A stretch of DNA of 18,661 nt, from positions 1 to 18,661 of the forward strand of contig CAZOMM010000039.1 of NCBI GenBank assembly GCA_964581165.1, in the 5' to 3' direction. Position 1 is the first letter of the stretch; each line of letters opens with the position of its first letter. The DNA comes from CAZPAN01 sp964581165. GTDB lineage: Bacteria; Actinomycetota; Coriobacteriia; Coriobacteriales; CADBOM01. The position numbers and the translations under genes are program-made. Positions 1 to 6,935 of this stretch are shown here, in pieces. The notes beneath the pieces were generated by a model. The model made no database searches. It had not been told where the DNA came from and saw only the letters and a program-made list of their open reading frames with translations.

Positions 1-9
1 TTTGGATTT

Positions 10-94
10 TGCACGATGCGCAGAACTTCTTTGCTCGAATTATGCACGATGCGCATAACTTCGTCATCATCAAAATGCACGACGCGCAGAACTT
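10..94. repeat. 33-bp-period direct repeat array, three units, cut by the window edge
   Basis: A 19-base core, TGCACGATGCGCAGAACTT with one or two changes per copy, starts at 10, 43 and 76, an exact 33-base period. The 14-base spacers (29-42 and 62-75) are unrelated. Because 33 is divisible by three, one frame reads as MHDAQNF-like heptads every 11 residues, but there is no ribosome binding site and the reading frame then wanders into unrelated sequence to 242. The array may continue left of the window. The core is too short and the spacers too small for CRISPR. It could be a binding-site array or a mobile repeat; its role is unknown. Confidence 0.8.
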
Positions 95-245
95 TGGCGC
101 ATGGTCGCGGCATTTGTTATGCACTTTGCCACCTGTTTGTTCGGCTCTAACAAAGCTTTTTTCGCACGCTCTAAGAGTCAGCCTTAACGGCACTACGCGC
201 GTCGTCAAAACTCCTCACAAAATCCCGTTGGACTGTTCATAGCTC

Positions 246-273
246 TTGAGATGCGGAAACTCTTTTTTATAAG
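246..273 (+). promoter_or_regulatory. Candidate sigma-70-type promoter for the DUF4143 ATPase gene
   Basis: TTGAGA (246-251) and TATAAG (268-273) are separated by 16 bases; each differs from the consensus hexamer at one position. Transcription would begin near 280, giving a leader of about 150 bases that contains the 23-bp array at 329-420. A perfect 10-base palindrome, GTTGCGCAAC (273-282), overlaps the predicted start and could be an operator. Nothing else recognisable lies between 95 and 245. Confidence 0.45.
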
Positions 274-328
274 TTGCGCAACATTAGGGGGCGTGGATTT
301 CAATCAAGTCAAAATCTCTCCTCAAAAC

Positions 329-420
329 CCTCTAAAAACCATGTTGAGTTTCCTCTAAAATCCAGTCTAGAAATCCTCTAAAATCTAGTGCAACAATCCT
401 CTAAAAAGTGTTTTAAGGAG
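329..420 (+). repeat. 23-bp-period array (four units) in the leader of the ATPase gene
   Basis: CCTCTAAAA occurs at 329, 352, 375 and 398, an exact 23-base period, followed each time by a divergent 14-base filler. The array ends exactly at the ribosome binding site of the gene starting at 428. Exact spacing with diverged fillers suggests selection on the core and its phase rather than a recent duplication. In RNA each core can pair with the UUUUAAGG segment just before the start codon. Function is not known. Confidence 0.85.
398..418 (+). promoter_or_regulatory. Possible hairpin masking the ribosome binding site of the ATPase gene
   Basis: The last CCTCTAAAA unit can fold onto the bases just before the start codon. 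TAAAA (402-406) pairs with TTTTA (411-415) around a four-base loop AGTG. CCT (398-400) pairs with AGG (416-418), leaving C401 bulged. This takes up half of the AGGAG (416-420) used by the GTG at 428. The three upstream units could offer the same pairing. The fold is read directly from complementarity; a regulatory effect is inference. Confidence 0.4.
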
Positions 421-427
421 AAAAAGG

Positions 428-1735
428 GTGGCTGATCAACAAAAATATGGGTCTTTAAAGCCTCAAGGGTATATCCCTAGAATCGTTGATAGCAAGATTG
501 CCAGTTTGCTAAAGATTTTCGGAGCCGTAGAGATTCGAGGAACTAAATGGTGCGGAAAAACGTGGAGTTCTCTCGCAGCTGCAGAAAGCTCAATTTTGCT
601 TGATCTCCCAGAAACACAAGCCCTAATCGAGGCAGATCCGCAGCTTGCTCTCATTGGTGAATACCCCCGTGTTATTGATGAATGGCAAGAGGTGCCTGCA
701 ATTTGGGATGTTGCTCGTCATGAGATCGACCGAGTTGCAAAAGGGCACGGCATGTTCATACTTACTGGATCATCTACTCCAGCAAAGGACGCGGTGCGCC
801 ACAGTGGTGCAGGACGTATAGCACATGTTGATATGGGAACTCTCACTTTGTGGGAGAGCGGTTTTTCTGAGGGAATGGTTTCGCTCGCAGATCTATTCGA
901 CGGAATTTTTGAGCCATGCACAGTTCAACGACGTGGACTTGACTTCTTTGCAGAACGTATATGCGCAGGAGGGTGGCCAGAGCTGATGGATCTTGATGTC
1001 GCATCTTCAGAAGAAGTTGTTGCACATTATCTCGATGCTCTATTTGAAGTAAGTGTGCCCAAAAAGGGAGGAAACGAGCAAACGGCTCGCCGTATAGCAC
1101 TCTCACTTGCTAGAAATATTTTAAGCTCTGCAACATATAAGACATTAGCAAAGGATTCTTTTGCAGATATGTCTGCCTTGGGTGCTGAGTCTACAGTTGT
1201 CTCATATCTCGATTTATTCAAAAGTCTTTTTGTTCTAGAAGAACTTCCAGGATGGGATGCTCCTGTGCGCGCTCGGTCTAGGGTGAGAACCAAGCCAAAA
1301 CGATATTTTGCAGATCCTTCAATTGCAGCATCTCTTTTAAATATCTCTCCCGAACGACTATTGACAGATGGGCAACTAATGGGGCTTTTGTTTGAGTCAC
1401 TCTGTGTGCACGATCTGCGTATCTTTACATCGGCCCTGCCTAATTCCACGGCTGGGTCTCTTCGTTATTATCAAGATTCAGATGGTCTAGAAATAGATAT
1501 GATTATTGAACTGCGTGATGGTAGATGGGCTGGGATCGAAGTTAAGCTTGGAGAAAACAAAGTTCCAGAAGCCCTAAAAAGCCTTGGTCGTCTGCGAAAG
1601 AAAGTGGCAAACAATCCGGCAGCTCGCAATCCAGAACCTGTGTTTATGGCTGTGCTAACGGCTACCTCAACAATTGCACGATACGATCATCAACACAATG
1701 CCTATGTGATCCCAATCACGGCATTGAGACCATAG
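428..1735 (+). CDS. AAA-family ATPase with C-terminal DUF4143 domain
   Basis: A 435-residue protein of the AAA_14/DUF4143 type common in anaerobic bacteria; the cellular role of the family is not established. The N-terminal part has YIPRIVD (15-21), Walker A GTKWCGKT (38-45), a Walker B-like RVIDEWQ (81-87), a TGSS sensor-like motif (113-116) and the family-typical GRIAHVDMGTLTLWESG stretch (129-145). The C-terminal DUF4143 part ends with a PD-(D/E)xK-like pattern: D357 and E371-V-K373 in EIDMIIE...GIEVKLG. No signal peptide or membrane segment is seen. The start is GTG with AGGAG seven bases upstream. It stands alone, with a 23-bp repeat array in its leader and a 33-bp array further upstream. 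No toxin or antitoxin partner is adjacent. The family call is firm, the function unknown. Confidence 0.9.
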   Translation: MADQQKYGSLKPQGYIPRIVDSKIASLLKIFGAVEIRGTKWCGKTWSSLAAAESSILLDLPETQALIEADPQLALIGEYPRVIDEWQEVPAIWDVARHEIDRVAKGHGMFILTGSSTPAKDAVRHSGAGRIAHVDMGTLTLWESGFSEGMVSLADLFDGIFEPCTVQRRGLDFFAERICAGGWPELMDLDVASSEEVVAHYLDALFEVSVPKKGGNEQTARRIALSLARNILSSATYKTLAKDSFADMSALGAESTVVSYLDLFKSLFVLEELPGWDAPVRARSRVRTKPKRYFADPSIAASLLNISPERLLTDGQLMGLLFESLCVHDLRIFTSALPNSTAGSLRYYQDSDGLEIDMIIELRDGRWAGIEVKLGENKVPEALKSLGRLRKKVANNPAARNPEPVFMAVLTATSTIARYDHQHNAYVIPITALRP

Positions 1736-1800
1736 GTCGCCTTGTGTCACTGCTGTACGTGATTATTGGAGTTCTTTGTGTACCCGTCTTGCATATAAGT

Positions 1801-1842
1801 GCGCGCTCATCCAGTGATTGTGCCAATTCTGGTTTAACATAG
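1801..1842 (+). repeat. End fragment of the intergenic TGGTTTAACATAG element
   Basis: These 42 bases match 18583-18624, the right end of the complete element, at about 36 positions, including CATCCAGTGAT and ATTCTGGTTTA. No left part of the element is recognisable upstream, so this is a solo end. A partly matching inverted sequence, CTAGCAAACCAGAA, follows at 1891-1904 and could pair with TTCTGGTTT, placing a stem in the leader of the next gene. No convincing sigma-70 promoter was found between 1736 and 1924. Confidence 0.6.
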
Positions 1843-1924
1843 GGCATTCATAACCTTAGTTGCTTGTGGTACTAATCCGCCAAATAAGGGCTAGCAAACC
1901 AGAAAGTGCCAAACGAGGAGATGC

Positions 1925-3109
1925 TTGATATTGAAACACACTGATCTGCATGCTGAGCCACACGTCAACTCACACGCTGAGCCACATGCTAAGTCACAAG
2001 CTGTCCCACGCGCCAAGCCGAGAGTCACGGTGATAATCCCCATATACAACAGCAAAGATTATCTAGAGGAGCTTCATCAGTCGCTCCTTAATCAAACATT
2101 TCCCCTATTTCAAGCGCTCTGCATAGACGATGGATCAAGTGATGGATCTGCTGCAATTATCGATAGGTGGCAAGAAGAAGATAGCCGCTTTATAGCTCTT
2201 CACAAAAGCAACGGGGGCTTGTCTTCTGCTAGGAACTTCGGCCTTGATTGGCTGGAGAATAACCCCAACAGGCAAACAGATTATATGCAATTCTTAGACT
2301 CAGACGATAAATTGTCTGAAAATGCTCTGGAACTGTTGGTGTCAAAAGCAGATGAACTCGGTGTTGATGATCTTTTATTCTCTCTGCAAGCCTTTTTTGA
2401 CTCCGAAGAACTCAGTCAACGTTTTGCAGTCTACAAAGATTCTTATGCTCAAACTCTTCCAGATGGCGTATATAAAGGTATTGATTTTGTTGCTAAATCT
2501 GAGCTTAAGGGAGAACTTTTAGCAAGCGCATGTCAGCATTTCTTTCGCCTAAAAAGGCTTTTAAGCTACAAAATCCGTTTTAAAAACGGAATGATTCACG
2601 AGGACAACCTGTTTACTGCAGTAGTACTTCTAAAAGCAGAAAAAATAGCTCTAATGGATAAAAAGCTATACCTAAGACGTGTTCGAGAGGGTTCCATTAT
2701 GACAAGCCCTCTCACTCATAAACGTGTAATTGGCTATCTGACCTGCGCATACGAACTAACTAGTATGATTGCCAATGATCCCCCATTCGAAACCAAAGAA
2801 CAGCAACTGGGAGTCGAGGCTCTCATTCTAAGATACTACGGATTAGCTTTCGATATATACGCCCAGCTAGATAATGAGGAAAGATCAAACTGCTCGTTTA
2901 ATGAATTCCCAAAACAAATAGCCTTAAAAGCCACCGTGCAACAAGCATTCGAACGCGTTGAATCAATTCAAAAAGCCCAGCATGCTCGCGAGGCCATGAT
3001 TAGAGAAGAAGAGCGACAGGCAGTAGTGTCTGAATACGAGAGCAGTAATTCCTATCGTCTGGGTAGACTTCTTACATCAATTCCCAGAAAACTGCTTGGG
3101 CGCAAGTAA
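1925..3109 (+). CDS. Family 2 glycosyltransferase
   Basis: A 394-residue protein with a GT-A fold glycosyltransferase domain: RVTVIIPIYNS (33-43), the nucleotide-binding IDDGSSDGS (67-75), GGLSSARNFGL (97-107) and the metal-binding DSDD (125-128). Further on, a HEDNLF motif and a VREGSIM segment are typical of capsule or surface-polysaccharide transferases. The C terminus has charged helical sequence ending in NSYRLGRLL. It probably acts on the cytoplasmic face of the membrane, adding sugar to a lipid-linked or wall polymer; donor and acceptor cannot be told. Residues 9-32 are a degenerate eight-residue repeat (HAEPHVNS, HAEPHAKS, QAVPRAKP). The start is uncertain: TTG at 1925 lies four bases after GAGGAG and TTG at 1931 lies ten after it. 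The end-element TGGTTTAACATAG lies 82 bases upstream. Confidence 0.88.
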   Translation: MILKHTDLHAEPHVNSHAEPHAKSQAVPRAKPRVTVIIPIYNSKDYLEELHQSLLNQTFPLFQALCIDDGSSDGSAAIIDRWQEEDSRFIALHKSNGGLSSARNFGLDWLENNPNRQTDYMQFLDSDDKLSENALELLVSKADELGVDDLLFSLQAFFDSEELSQRFAVYKDSYAQTLPDGVYKGIDFVAKSELKGELLASACQHFFRLKRLLSYKIRFKNGMIHEDNLFTAVVLLKAEKIALMDKKLYLRRVREGSIMTSPLTHKRVIGYLTCAYELTSMIANDPPFETKEQQLGVEALILRYYGLAFDIYAQLDNEERSNCSFNEFPKQIALKATVQQAFERVESIQKAQHAREAMIREEERQAVVSEYESSNSYRLGRLLTSIPRKLLGRK

Positions 3110-3116
3110 CAATGCT

Positions 3117-3234
3117 TCATGCTAAACCAAAATTGACACGATTACCGGAAGGGTATGCGCGATACGCGCTGGATTCAGATAGTCATATGCGCGATACGCG
3201 CTGGGCTCAGATATTCAACGATGGTTTAACATAG
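3117..3234. mobile_element. Short (118-bp) derivative of the inverted-terminus intergenic element
   Basis: The left end TCATGCTAAACCA (3117-3129) and the right end TGGTTTAACATAG (3222-3234) are inverted copies of each other. The stretch from 3118 to about 3184 aligns to the reverse complement of the right part of the complete copies (CGCGCTGGATTCAGATAGTC against CGCGCTGGACTCGGGCAGTC). The left two thirds of the complete element is missing. Instead, a 28-base segment is duplicated with a 32-base period (3154-3181 and 3186-3213, two mismatches). Each copy holds GCGCG-ATA-CGCGC, a small perfect hairpin. No transposase is encoded. Confidence 0.65.
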
Positions 3235-3277
3235 ACCAACAATAAAGGTCGTTCAAGATTAGAGACACAATCGAAAA

Positions 3278-4525
3278 ATGGAAAATCAGTTACGAGATCA
3301 GCAACAAAATCAGTCACGACATCAGCAGCAAAAACAGCAGCAAAAACAAGCACAAAATCAACCACGTATTTCGGTGATAATCCCAGTTCATAATGCCGAG
3401 AAGCATTTGAAGCAGTGCCTAGGTAGCGTAATAGCGCAAACCGAACGAGATATCGAAATCATATGCGTAGACGATGGCTCTATTGACTCATCACTTCAGA
3501 TCCTACACAGCTATGCAGCCTCCGACGATCGCATCTCTATTATTACTCAAGAGCAAAAAGGTGCCGGAGCCGCAAGAAACATAGGCCTAGACCAAGCCAA
3601 AGGTAAATATCTCTCATTTTTGGATGCCGATGATTTTTTTGAAGCAGATATGCTGCAGACAGCTGGCAACAGGGCGGATCTTAGCGAGGCAGATGTTGTA
3701 GTGTACGGCACATGGGTTTACAGCACACAAAGAAACTCTAATAGACAAGCTAAATGGCTACTTAACACCAGCAATATTCCCAACAAAGACGTATTTAGCA
3801 GCAACGATATGCCAGATCTGATATTTAACACATTTGCAAATTGCGCATGGAACAAGCTAATAAGGGCGGATTTTGTTAAAAACAACAATCTTAGGTTTCA
3901 AGAAATTAGACGAGCTAACGATCTCTTTTTTAGTCAAAGTGTTATTTGTTTGGCAGATCGAATTTCTGTAATCGATAAGTGCTTTGTGCACTATAGATCG
4001 GACAGAAATCCCAATGACACTAGCTTGCAATCAAACAATGACATCGATCCAATTACTTTTTATTCTGCATACAAAAAACTTGGTGACTTTTTGAGAGCCA
4101 AAGGACTATACGAAAAATTCGAGAAAAGCTATCTAAATCTCTGTCTTGAAGGCGTAGTCTACAACGTCAATTCCTTGAGAAGCCTAGAAAGCCTCAAAAA
4201 ACTACTAGACGCTGTTCGTTCAACAATCGAAGCAGAACTTGGATTACTTAAGCTTCCGGCCAACACCTTTTACAATCCTGATTCAATTTCGCAGTACAAA
4301 GACATTTGCGAATGCAAATTGTCGGAGTATCTGTTTAAGCGATGCTTGAACTTGAATCTAAGACTAGAAGATTCCCATTGGTACAGCGATTGGCTCGAAT
4401 GGAGACTTGCGCAAAGTGAAAATAGCCCAAAAGACACTGAAGTAGATGGCTCTGAGGTGTCAGGTTTTTTGCTAAAAGATATCTTGCCAAAAGCCCTGTC
4501 CCTGTTTCGTAGAAAAAACCAATAA
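3278..4525 (+). CDS. Family 2 glycosyltransferase with glutamine-rich N terminus
   Basis: A 415-residue protein. Residues 31-130 carry the GT-A signature: ISVIIPVHNAEKHL, VDDGS (64-68), GAGAARNIGL and DADD (116-119). The second half (MPDLIFNTF, NDLFFSQS, CFVHYRSDR, LLKLP, WYSDWLEW) is a shared C-terminal module seen again in the gene at 8450-9630, so the two are paralogues. A role in surface polysaccharide or teichoic acid glycosylation is inferred from the neighbouring LtaS-like gene. Residues 1-29 are mostly Gln with Asn, Lys and Arg and include a perfect 12-base tandem repeat CAGCAGCAAAAA at 3323-3346. This tail is absent from the paralogue and so is probably not catalytic. The ATG at 3278 lacks a clear ribosome binding site. 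The element end TGGTTTAACATAG lies 43 bases upstream. Confidence 0.88.
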   Translation: MENQLRDQQQNQSRHQQQKQQQKQAQNQPRISVIIPVHNAEKHLKQCLGSVIAQTERDIEIICVDDGSIDSSLQILHSYAASDDRISIITQEQKGAGAARNIGLDQAKGKYLSFLDADDFFEADMLQTAGNRADLSEADVVVYGTWVYSTQRNSNRQAKWLLNTSNIPNKDVFSSNDMPDLIFNTFANCAWNKLIRADFVKNNNLRFQEIRRANDLFFSQSVICLADRISVIDKCFVHYRSDRNPNDTSLQSNNDIDPITFYSAYKKLGDFLRAKGLYEKFEKSYLNLCLEGVVYNVNSLRSLESLKKLLDAVRSTIEAELGLLKLPANTFYNPDSISQYKDICECKLSEYLFKRCLNLNLRLEDSHWYSDWLEWRLAQSENSPKDTEVDGSEVSGFLLKDILPKALSLFRRKNQ

Positions 4526-4581
4526 GCTGTTAACAAAATGCCTGCTGCTTATTTAGTTGCTAGACTGATACCTTCGTTCGT

Positions 4582-4610
4582 TTGAATGGTCTTTTTACAA
4601 AATGTATAAA
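4582..4610 (+). promoter_or_regulatory. Sigma-70-type promoter for the LtaS-like gene
   Basis: TTGAAT (4582-4587) and TATAAA (4605-4610) are spaced by 17 bases, the best promoter match in the window. Transcription would start near 4617, about 50 bases before the TTG start at 4667. Just upstream, AATAAGC (4521-4527) and GCTTATT (4547-4553) form a weak stem that overlaps the end of the preceding gene; there is no following T run, so a terminator there is doubtful. Confidence 0.6.
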
Positions 4611-4666
4611 GCCATGGAATCCAAAAACCACAGAATCCGAGAACCTAAAAACTTAGGGGAATTGTC

Positions 4667-6637
4667 TTGTTTGCAATTGATGTCTCAACTAGATATGCCT
4701 GCTTGGCCTTAATGCTAGTTGTTCTTTATATAGTTCTTAAGATATTCCATAAGCGCATCGAAACATGGTGTCAAAAGCATTTTAAGCATGCCGAAACTCT
4801 CTATTCCATTGGCATATCACTTGTTGCCGCACTGTGCATTCCGGCTGGTTTTTTGCTTGTGGAGTTTCCTTTTAACACCAGACTTTTCGAAATGAACCCA
4901 TATTTCGTGGGTGTAGGCCTCATGATAATGGCAGTAATTTTTTTGTTTGTGTATTCAATAGGGCAGCGAACTAAGACCTCTATGATGGTCTATTTACTTT
5001 TGTGCTTCTTGCTGGGGATCGCCAATTATTACGTCGCTGAGTTCAAATCTCAACCGATCTTTCCATCCGATTTATTGGCACTCCAAACAGCCGCCGAAGT
5101 AAGCACGCAATATGTTTACACGTTATCCAACAGAGTTCTCGCAGGGATAATCATCTTAGAGGTCTTTGCGTGCGCGCTCGCATTTTTTCCCCGCCAAAAA
5201 GTGACACTAAAGGGAGCTATCGCAAATACGGCTTTGGCTGCGCTGGTAGCTATTGTGTCTGTAACATGGTTTAACACTGTCGATATAGAAGAAGATTACA
5301 ATTGCAACATAAGTGCATGGTCTAATCTCAAATCTTTTAATGAAAAAGGCATGCTTCTTTGCTTTATGGAGTATGCACAAAAAATGTCTCTTGAAGCTCC
5401 AGAAAATTACTCATCTGAAGAAGCTGAAGCCCTCCTTAGTGGCACATCCACTCTATATGACGATGTTGCAGTTTCTTCGGAAGACTTAGCTGAGGCCGCT
5501 GAAGCTGTTGATGTTGATGTAACACCAACAGTGATAGTGATCATGAACGAGTCTTTTGCAGATATCTCAAACTTTTCTGCTATTGATGATTCCTACGAAG
5601 GTCTAACTAATTTTAATTCTATAAGCGAAGAGTCATTGTTTTACGGCAATGCATATGTTTCTACATTTGGAGGAAACACATGCAATAGTGAATTTGAGTT
5701 TTTAACTGGTGCTTCTATGGGATATTTAGGCTCGGGAGTTTACCCATACTTGTTCTATAACCTCGTGGGAGTTAACAATCTAGCCGATTATATGAGTTCG
5801 CTAGGATACAGCACCACAGCCATACACCCTGCTGTTGCGACAAACTGGCGTCGCGACAGATTGTATGAGCAGTTTGGCTTCGATCAGTTTCTTGATATCA
5901 CTTATTTTGAAAATGCTGAGTATGGTCGTGGTGGCTACGTAACAGATAAATCAACTTATGATTGTGTGCTCGATTTGCTCGAAGAAAATGATGAGCCACA
6001 GTTTATTTTTGATGTAACTATCGCCAATCATGGTGGATATACAACAGGAGACTATGAAAACAGCGAGTATTACGTGCACGCTGACTTTAATGGAGAAACA
6101 GACGCAGAAATTGACGAATACTTAAGCTGTGTAAATAGATCCGACATAGAATTTGCACAGTTCATAGAAGAACTCAGCGATCTTGAACAGCCGGTTATTG
6201 TATGCATGTTTGGAGACCATCAGTCTAGCCTAGTAGAAGAAATTGCCGTGTCTTCTGAGGGTGTGGAACTCTCTGAAATGACAATTGAGCAAGCTCAGCA
6301 GTGTTATGCAACACCCTATCTCATATGGACAAACTGCGATGAACTCAAAGAAATCTATGGCACAAGCAACGAAAAAGATTTGAGCCTCAATTACTTAGCT
6401 GCAAACCTTTTGAAGATATCGGGACTGCCCCTAAATGACTATTTTGCCTACACGCTTGCCATAGAAGATGTTATTCCTGCCATCAATATAAGCGGCTATA
6501 TGGATTCCAATTACCAATGGCATAGCTTTGACGAAGAAAGCAGCTCTTCGTTAGCTGTAGAGCAGCTTGAAATTGTTCAATACAGCATGCTTACAACTCA
6601 TGAAAATAGAACAAGCGAGCTGAATGACTCAAGTTAG
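4667..6637 (+). CDS. LTA synthase family protein (sulfatase-fold phosphoglycerol transferase)
   Basis: A 656-residue membrane protein of the LtaS/MdoB group, which transfers glycerol phosphate or a similar phospho-polyol from a lipid to a surface polymer outside the cell. About six membrane segments are seen (roughly 9-27, 48-66, 80-97, 105-123, 157-175 and 185-203), then an acidic linker (about 245-285) and an extracytoplasmic sulfatase-type domain. Catalytic landmarks are MNESFAD (E295), GGNTCNSEFEFLTG (T338, the expected nucleophile), ANHGGY (about 453-458) and FGDH (D517, H518). Start: TTG with AGGGGA six bases upstream; no better start fits. It lies amid three glycosyltransferases and has its own promoter at 4582-4610. 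A perfect 13-base duplication spans the stop codon. Family is clear; whether it builds lipoteichoic acid or decorates another glycan is open. Confidence 0.9.
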   Translation: MFAIDVSTRYACLALMLVVLYIVLKIFHKRIETWCQKHFKHAETLYSIGISLVAALCIPAGFLLVEFPFNTRLFEMNPYFVGVGLMIMAVIFLFVYSIGQRTKTSMMVYLLLCFLLGIANYYVAEFKSQPIFPSDLLALQTAAEVSTQYVYTLSNRVLAGIIILEVFACALAFFPRQKVTLKGAIANTALAALVAIVSVTWFNTVDIEEDYNCNISAWSNLKSFNEKGMLLCFMEYAQKMSLEAPENYSSEEAEALLSGTSTLYDDVAVSSEDLAEAAEAVDVDVTPTVIVIMNESFADISNFSAIDDSYEGLTNFNSISEESLFYGNAYVSTFGGNTCNSEFEFLTGASMGYLGSGVYPYLFYNLVGVNNLADYMSSLGYSTTAIHPAVATNWRRDRLYEQFGFDQFLDITYFENAEYGRGGYVTDKSTYDCVLDLLEENDEPQFIFDVTIANHGGYTTGDYENSEYYVHADFNGETDAEIDEYLSCVNRSDIEFAQFIEELSDLEQPVIVCMFGDHQSSLVEEIAVSSEGVELSEMTIEQAQQCYATPYLIWTNCDELKEIYGTSNEKDLSLNYLAANLLKISGLPLNDYFAYTLAIEDVIPAINISGYMDSNYQWHSFDEESSSSLAVEQLEIVQYSMLTTHENRTSELNDSS

Positions 6638-6651
6638 AGACTCAAGTTAGA
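6626..6651 (+). repeat. Perfect 13-bp tandem duplication spanning the stop codon of the LtaS-like gene
   Basis: GACTCAAGTTAGA occurs at 6626-6638 and again at 6639-6651. The first copy contains the TAG stop at 6635-6637, so the second places another TAG 13 bases on, in a different frame. Confidence 0.9.
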
Positions 6652-6665
6652 GTCAATAGAGATCT

Positions 6666-6920
6666 CTGTGTTAAACCACCACTGCCTTAGACAAGCTGGA
6701 AACATTCATCAACGACGGCCTCCTTTTAGAAGGGTGCGCAGAATGCCGGCGCTGGCGAGTTCCGCAGCGAGCGAAACTAACTAGAAAATCTTTCTAAAAA
6801 TAATTTTGCACAAATAAAAGCATGTTTTTGTAGAACAAAGCATGCGAGCGAGGACTGTCTGAGTCCAGCGCGGCCTCTGTGCACCCATCGCTTAATCGTG
6901 TCAATTTTGGTTTAACATAG
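6666..6920. mobile_element. 255-bp intergenic element with inverted termini (copy A)
   Basis: The left end CTGTGTTAAACCA (6666-6678) is the inverted counterpart of the right end TGGTTTAACATAG (6908-6920), 12 of 13 positions. The part from about 6735 to the end is very similar to copy B at 18366-18624, sharing GCAGAATGCCG, GGCGAGTTCCGCAGCGAGC, TAGAAAATCTTTCTA and CGAGCGAGGACTG. It is rich in small stems: TAGAAA/TTTCTA, GCATG..TTTGT-AGA-ACAAA.CATGC, and GGACT-GTCTG-AGTCC. No transposase and no clear target duplication are visible. It resembles a MITE, but a structured RNA or regulatory element is also possible. Its right end stops 15 bases before the start of the next gene. Confidence 0.75.
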
Positions 6921-6935
6921 ATATAAAGATTAACA

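Noticed and set aside
9..242. Open frame with MHDAQNF repeats as a small gene
   Set aside because: The TTG start has no ribosome binding site, and the repeat character is explained by the 33-bp DNA array; after residue 30 the frame is unlike a conserved protein.
10..420. The two phased arrays as CRISPR
   Set aside because: Cores are 19 and 9 bases with 14-base fillers, too short for CRISPR repeats and spacers, and no cas genes are present.
1921..1944. ATG at 1921 as a tiny leader peptide or as the transferase start
   Set aside because: It abuts the ribosome binding site with no spacing, is in another frame and stops after seven codons.
2322..2522. Open frame inside the first transferase in another frame
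   Set aside because: Overlaps a clearly coding region and has no family features or binding site.
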